From contig NZ_JANAVJ010000013.1 of NCBI RefSeq assembly GCF_024213375.1, positions 1 to 64,000 of the forward strand: a DNA stretch of 64,000 nt, given 5' to 3'. Under the pieces are notes generated by a model that worked only from the letters and a program-made list of their open reading frames with translations, did no database searches and was not told the DNA's origin. Position numbers and translations under genes: made by a program. Source of the stretch: Paenibacillus sp. MZ04-78.2 (GTDB lineage Bacteria; Bacillota; Bacilli; Paenibacillales; NBRC-103111). The first letter of the stretch is position 1. Each line of letters starts with the position of its first letter. Positions 60,842 through 64,000 of this stretch are shown piece by piece.

Positions 60842-62668
60842 TCAAAAATAATACCAGATCGTCTTGTAATCGTCCGGATTTTCCCCCAAGGCTTCCAATC
60901 GGCGCAGGAAATCGTATATCGGCGTATCCTTGTACACGTACGTATTGACCGGGGCCATATATTTTTCCCAAGGATAAAATTCGTAAATCCGGCTCCCGTC
61001 GTTCAAAATCATAATGATCTCATGGTCCTGCCAAGCGTTCAGCTCGTTCTTCCCAAGGGTAGGCACGTTAAACACCGGTTTGTCGGTCCGCACCAGCCCC
61101 GGCATTAACCGCGCCTCCTCCTTCTGCTCCTGAAGCAGCCGGGCTACGGGCACCTTGAAGTCCGCCGTCTCCTCTTTTCCCTTCAGATTGAACAAATAGT
61201 AGGGCGAAATGCCGATCCCCTTCAGCGATTCCCGCAAAAAGCACGTCTCGAACTTCCGGCAGTTTTGCATAGTGAACACCTGCTGGTTATACACGTCGAT
61301 GCCAATCGTCTTGATGTTCCGCATCGCGTCCGCCATTTCTTGCGAAATCTCATACGGATGCTGCACATGAGTGACCAGCGTAATCGTCTGCTCCGGAGGC
61401 CGGTGATACGTTCGCAGGATCGACAGCAGTTCCTCGTCGAAGCGCATGGGAGCCGTGACAAGCGTCCGCGTGCCGATGCGGATGCGCTTGATGTGCTTCA
61501 TGTCCGTAAGCGTCTGCAAAATGGACGCGAGCTTGTCGTTGCTAACGGCCAGCGGGTCCCCGCCTGTAATCAGCACCTCGCTAATGCCCGGGTTCGCCCG
61601 GAACCACTCGTACGCTTCCGCCAAATTATGAATCGCCGGATCGGCTTTGCCGCAGGAATCCTCCGCCAGCTCCCAGTTTCTTTGGCAGTAGATGCAAATT
61701 TGCGGACACCATAGGTATGGCTTGACAATCGCGATCTGCGAATATCTTCGGGTCACAAAGTCGGTAGGTGAAGTGTCCATCTCGTGCATGAAATCCAGCT
61801 CTTCCTTCGGGAGCAGCCTGGCTTCCAGCATTTTGTCCAGATAGATCCGGTTCGGAATGACCTGCGCCCGCAGACTCCGGTCGTGCCGATGCCGGTCCTC
61901 CTTAGGATCGGGGTCCATCATAGACAGGTAAAACGGTGTGATCTCGCAAGGAATCCCCTGCGCCATCGCCGCATCAATGCACGATTTCTCTTCGGCGGTC
62001 AGCTCGATGATTTCGCCGATTTTGCTGGCATCGCGGAAGCGGTGCTTGAACTGCCAGCGGTAATTCGCCCAGTCCTGCTCCGTGGCTCCCAATGCCTGCA
62101 AAATCCGCTGCCGATGCTCCTGCCTGCGCCGGACAACCTCGTCGTCCAGCCCGCTTCTATAACCGTTCTTGCGGATAAAACCGGCATACTGGTCCGCTTT
62201 GACGTTGAGCAGCTCCGACCGGACGACGGCCGCTTCGCGCCCTTCCAGATGCATGAAAGCGGGAACCTCGCGCTTGCAAATGCCCGATTTCGAATAAATT
62301 CCCGAAAGACCGATCACCCCCTTGAACAAGTGCTTCATTTCCATGAGAAACGCATCCGTCACCTCGGGCCACTCCTGCCGCCGCCAATGCTCGGCAGCCA
62401 GCTTCCATAAGGTATCCAGGCAGCTGTGCTTCGTTTTGTGCTCGTTGGTTTCCGAAATAATGCTTTTGAATACCGTGATGCAGTCGCGGGTATTTTTCTT
62501 TTCCAGCGGATGCAGCGGGCAGTCGGCTCGCCGCACCTTGTCCTCGCATTCGTTCAAGTAGCCGAACATCCGGCTGCGGGCGTCGCCTAACGTCTCGCTG
62601 TCGACGAGCAATCGCAAAATATCCGGATTGGCGTCCAGCAGCTCGGAAATTTTCTCATGAGTAGCCAT
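60842..62668 (-). CDS. KamA-like radical SAM aminomutase with N-terminal extension
   Basis: A 608-residue protein of the lysine 2,3-aminomutase superfamily. The radical SAM [4Fe-4S] ligands are Cys321, 325 and 328 (YLWCPQICIYC), followed by ITGGDPLAVSN for SAM; the PLP-binding Lys is likely in FNVPTLGKNEL. KamA proteins usually start close to the DW..W..R block, here at about residue 199 (DWANYRWQFKHRF), so about 195 residues are extra and unassigned. Probably forms a beta-amino acid for the NRPS; the substrate (lysine, glutamate, arginine or other) cannot be told. The start at 62668 has GGAGGCTGCTT. Confidence 0.85.
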   Translation of the reverse strand: MATHEKISELLDANPDILRLLVDSETLGDARSRMFGYLNECEDKVRRADCPLHPLEKKNTRDCITVFKSIISETNEHKTKHSCLDTLWKLAAEHWRRQEWPEVTDAFLMEMKHLFKGVIGLSGIYSKSGICKREVPAFMHLEGREAAVVRSELLNVKADQYAGFIRKNGYRSGLDDEVVRRRQEHRQRILQALGATEQDWANYRWQFKHRFRDASKIGEIIELTAEEKSCIDAAMAQGIPCEITPFYLSMMDPDPKEDRHRHDRSLRAQVIPNRIYLDKMLEARLLPKEELDFMHEMDTSPTDFVTRRYSQIAIVKPYLWCPQICIYCQRNWELAEDSCGKADPAIHNLAEAYEWFRANPGISEVLITGGDPLAVSNDKLASILQTLTDMKHIKRIRIGTRTLVTAPMRFDEELLSILRTYHRPPEQTITLVTHVQHPYEISQEMADAMRNIKTIGIDVYNQQVFTMQNCRKFETCFLRESLKGIGISPYYLFNLKGKEETADFKVPVARLLQEQKEEARLMPGLVRTDKPVFNVPTLGKNELNAWQDHEIIMILNDGSRIYEFYPWEKYMAPVNTYVYKDTPIYDFLRRLEALGENPDDYKTIWYYF

Positions 62669-62704
62669 AAGCAGCCTCCGCCCCATAACGTGAATTGGCC
62701 ACGC

Positions 62705-63706
62705 TTAGCTCAGCAATTGCTCCTCCACCTGCTCGGCGAGCCGCAGCGCTTTTTCCTCCGGGTCTTCCACGCGCTTCAACGCCTCTTCCCGGGTAATGAT
62801 GCCCTGCCGCACCAGCAAGCTCATTTCAAAATCGTACGGATGAAAACGATGAACCTGCTTGTGCTTGACGATCCCGAGCGAATTCAACCGGCAATTCGTC
62901 GAATTCGGATCGACATCCTCCGGCTTGGTCCATCCAAGCTCCCGGATCGTACGGTAAATTTCGTCCTCCTGGTACCCGATAATCGGGAAAGCGTTGATCG
63001 TATAAGGAAAGGGGTTCGTTTTGTACTCGTCCTTATCCAGCATGAGATACGTATACACGTCGTCCCCCACGCGCTCCGCGAGCGGCTTGAACAAATGTTT
63101 CCGCAGCTCGTACGGAATTTTGTTGTCCTGAAACAGGATTTCGTTCTCGGATTGGATCAACTGCCCCGGGCTGTTGCCCAGCATGACCATCGGAATTCCT
63201 TTTTCGATCGCGATCCGCAAACACATGTTCGTCACGATGCGGATGCACGAGATGCAGATACCGCTGCCGAACTGCGTCAGATGGGTCGGGTAAACCTCGG
63301 GCGCGGAGCTCTGCAAAAAAATTTGCTTCATCAGGTCGTACCGGGGCCGGACAATCGTATGATCCACATTCAAGCGGTTCAACACCTTGCGCATGTTTAC
63401 AAACGAAGCTTCCGACATGAAGCCGTTATCGAGCGTCACAGCCAGCATGCGAAGCCCGTACTTTTCCTTGAGCGTATGAATCAGGAACGTGCTGTCCTTC
63501 CCTCCGCTGTAGGCGACCAGCGCATCGTACTTCCGGTTCTGCGCCTTGCATTCGCGGATGATTTCATCCAGCTTCGCCTGAAGCTTGGGGAGCGACGGAA
63601 CGGGCTGTTTCCCGCTCTGCTTGCTGCAAAAGGAGCAGACGCCTTCGGAATCGAACGAGATTCCGGGGTAGGTTTCGGGCATCACGCATAAGGTGCACCG
63701 TTTCAC
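62705..63706 (-). CDS. PP-loop ATPase, N-acetyl-sugar-amidotransferase-like
   Basis: A 333-residue PP-loop (adenine nucleotide alpha hydrolase) enzyme. The ATP motif is VAYSGGKDSTFLIHTL, and paired Cys at the N-terminus (CTLCVMPETYPGISF...CSFCSKQ) and in GICISCIR are typical of the WbpG-like N-acetyl sugar amidotransferase family, which adenylates an acyl group so that ammonia forms an amidine. Related PP-loop enzymes install sulfur, for example in closthioamide. No sugar genes are nearby, so it probably modifies an amide or acid of the peptide or its starter. GTG start at 63706 behind AAAGGGGAACCCAACC. Confidence 0.85.
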   Translation of the reverse strand: MKRCTLCVMPETYPGISFDSEGVCSFCSKQSGKQPVPSLPKLQAKLDEIIRECKAQNRKYDALVAYSGGKDSTFLIHTLKEKYGLRMLAVTLDNGFMSEASFVNMRKVLNRLNVDHTIVRPRYDLMKQIFLQSSAPEVYPTHLTQFGSGICISCIRIVTNMCLRIAIEKGIPMVMLGNSPGQLIQSENEILFQDNKIPYELRKHLFKPLAERVGDDVYTYLMLDKDEYKTNPFPYTINAFPIIGYQEDEIYRTIRELGWTKPEDVDPNSTNCRLNSLGIVKHKQVHRFHPYDFEMSLLVRQGIITREEALKRVEDPEEKALRLAEQVEEQLLS

Positions 63707-63727
63707 GGTTGGGTTCCCCTTTCTGAA

Positions 63728-64000
63728 TTAGCTTAATTCGGACCGGTTGATTTTGAGATTGGCGGTCTTGGGTAGCGGCTCGCGAAAATGAACGGTGTCG
63801 GGAATCATGTAATAGGGCAGAACCGATTTGCAGTAGCGGATGACCTCCTTCTCCGTCAGCGCGAGCCCCGGTTCCGTGACGACCAGCGCCTTCAAGCTGC
63901 TGCCTTTGTCCGGATCATGCCTGCCGATGACCGCAGCCTCGATCACGCCGGGCATCTGGCACAAGCGCTCCTCCACTTCCTCCGGACTGAACCGGAAGCC
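63728..64000 (-). CDS. AMP-forming ligase / adenylation enzyme (partial, runs off the window)
   Basis: Only the C-terminal 90 residues are inside the window. GFRFSPEEVEERLCQMPGVI, EAAVIGRHDPDKGSSLKALV and the terminal REPLPKTANLKINRSELS match the small C-terminal domain of acyl-CoA synthetases and stand-alone adenylation enzymes; the catalytic Lys equivalent of PKTxxGKixR lies at the LKINRSEL end (PKTANLKINR). It is the first gene visible in the operon and probably activates the acyl or amino-acyl starter as AMP or CoA ester. The gene continues beyond 64000. Confidence 0.85.
   Translation of the reverse strand, partial: GFRFSPEEVEERLCQMPGVIEAAVIGRHDPDKGSSLKALVVTEPGLALTEKEVIRYCKSVLPYYMIPDTVHFREPLPKTANLKINRSELS

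Overview
The window looks like a chromosomal stretch of a spore-forming Bacillota close to Paenibacillus. Supporting signs are a CotS/CotSA-type spore-coat pair, a NucB-type sporulation nuclease, YeeI, YwiC, a CYP102 fatty-acid hydroxylase, an Lpl-type sugar ABC importer and strong AGGAGG ribosome binding sites with frequent GTG/TTG starts. No rRNA, tRNA, CRISPR array, intact insertion sequence or phage gene was seen.

Region 1 (1-18.4 kb) is housekeeping and accessory material with many small decayed genes. It holds a DUF1801 protein, a DHFR-family reductase, an L,D-transpeptidase, YeeI, a CYP102 P450 with a divergent LysR regulator, a DUF4272 protein, a GNAT acetyltransferase, cotS next to a frameshifted cotSA-like glycosyltransferase, a secreted GH18 chitinase, a NucB-like nuclease, and a thioredoxin-reductase-like flavoprotein with its Rrf2 regulator.

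Region 2 (18.5-30 kb) is an anaerobic/nitrogen-oxide module. A tightly overlapping operon reads: NarI-like membrane protein, Nas/NarB-clade molybdenum reductase, four-cluster ferredoxin, Tat-signal Rieske protein, three small unknown proteins; after an intrinsic terminator comes moeA. A perfect TGTGA-N6-TCACA Fnr/Crp-type site precedes it. Beside it lie a radical SAM/SPASM gene, a NarK-type transporter fused to a PAS domain, the iron-sulfur repair gene scdA, ywiC, and the remnant of a truncated-globin gene. The set looks like nitrate respiration built from parts usually found in different systems.

Region 3 (30-44 kb) carries selO, a SUFU-domain protein, an amino-acid permease, and a LacI-controlled ABC importer plus clan GH-A glycosidase operon with clear operator palindromes, followed by a kinase-like phosphotransferase and a small unknown gene.

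Region 4 (44.8-64 kb, continuing beyond the right edge) is one long minus-strand biosynthetic operon ending at a terminator near 44.84 kb. In transcription order it encodes: AMP-forming ligase (partial), PP-loop ATPase of the amidotransferase type, KamA-like radical SAM aminomutase with a long N-terminal extension, AsnB, acyl-CoA dehydrogenase, two single-module NRPSs (C-A-PCP each), stand-alone thioesterase, both subunits and the ATP-dependent activator of a 2-hydroxyacyl-CoA dehydratase, a MATE exporter and a methyltransferase. Putting oxygen-sensitive amino-acid-fermentation enzymes in an NRPS cluster is the most unusual feature here; I do not recognise it as a described pathway.

Three gene starts or bodies near the left end (about 470, 14.03 kb and 14.63 kb) show probable small frameshifts, so either local sequence errors or real gene decay must be considered there.
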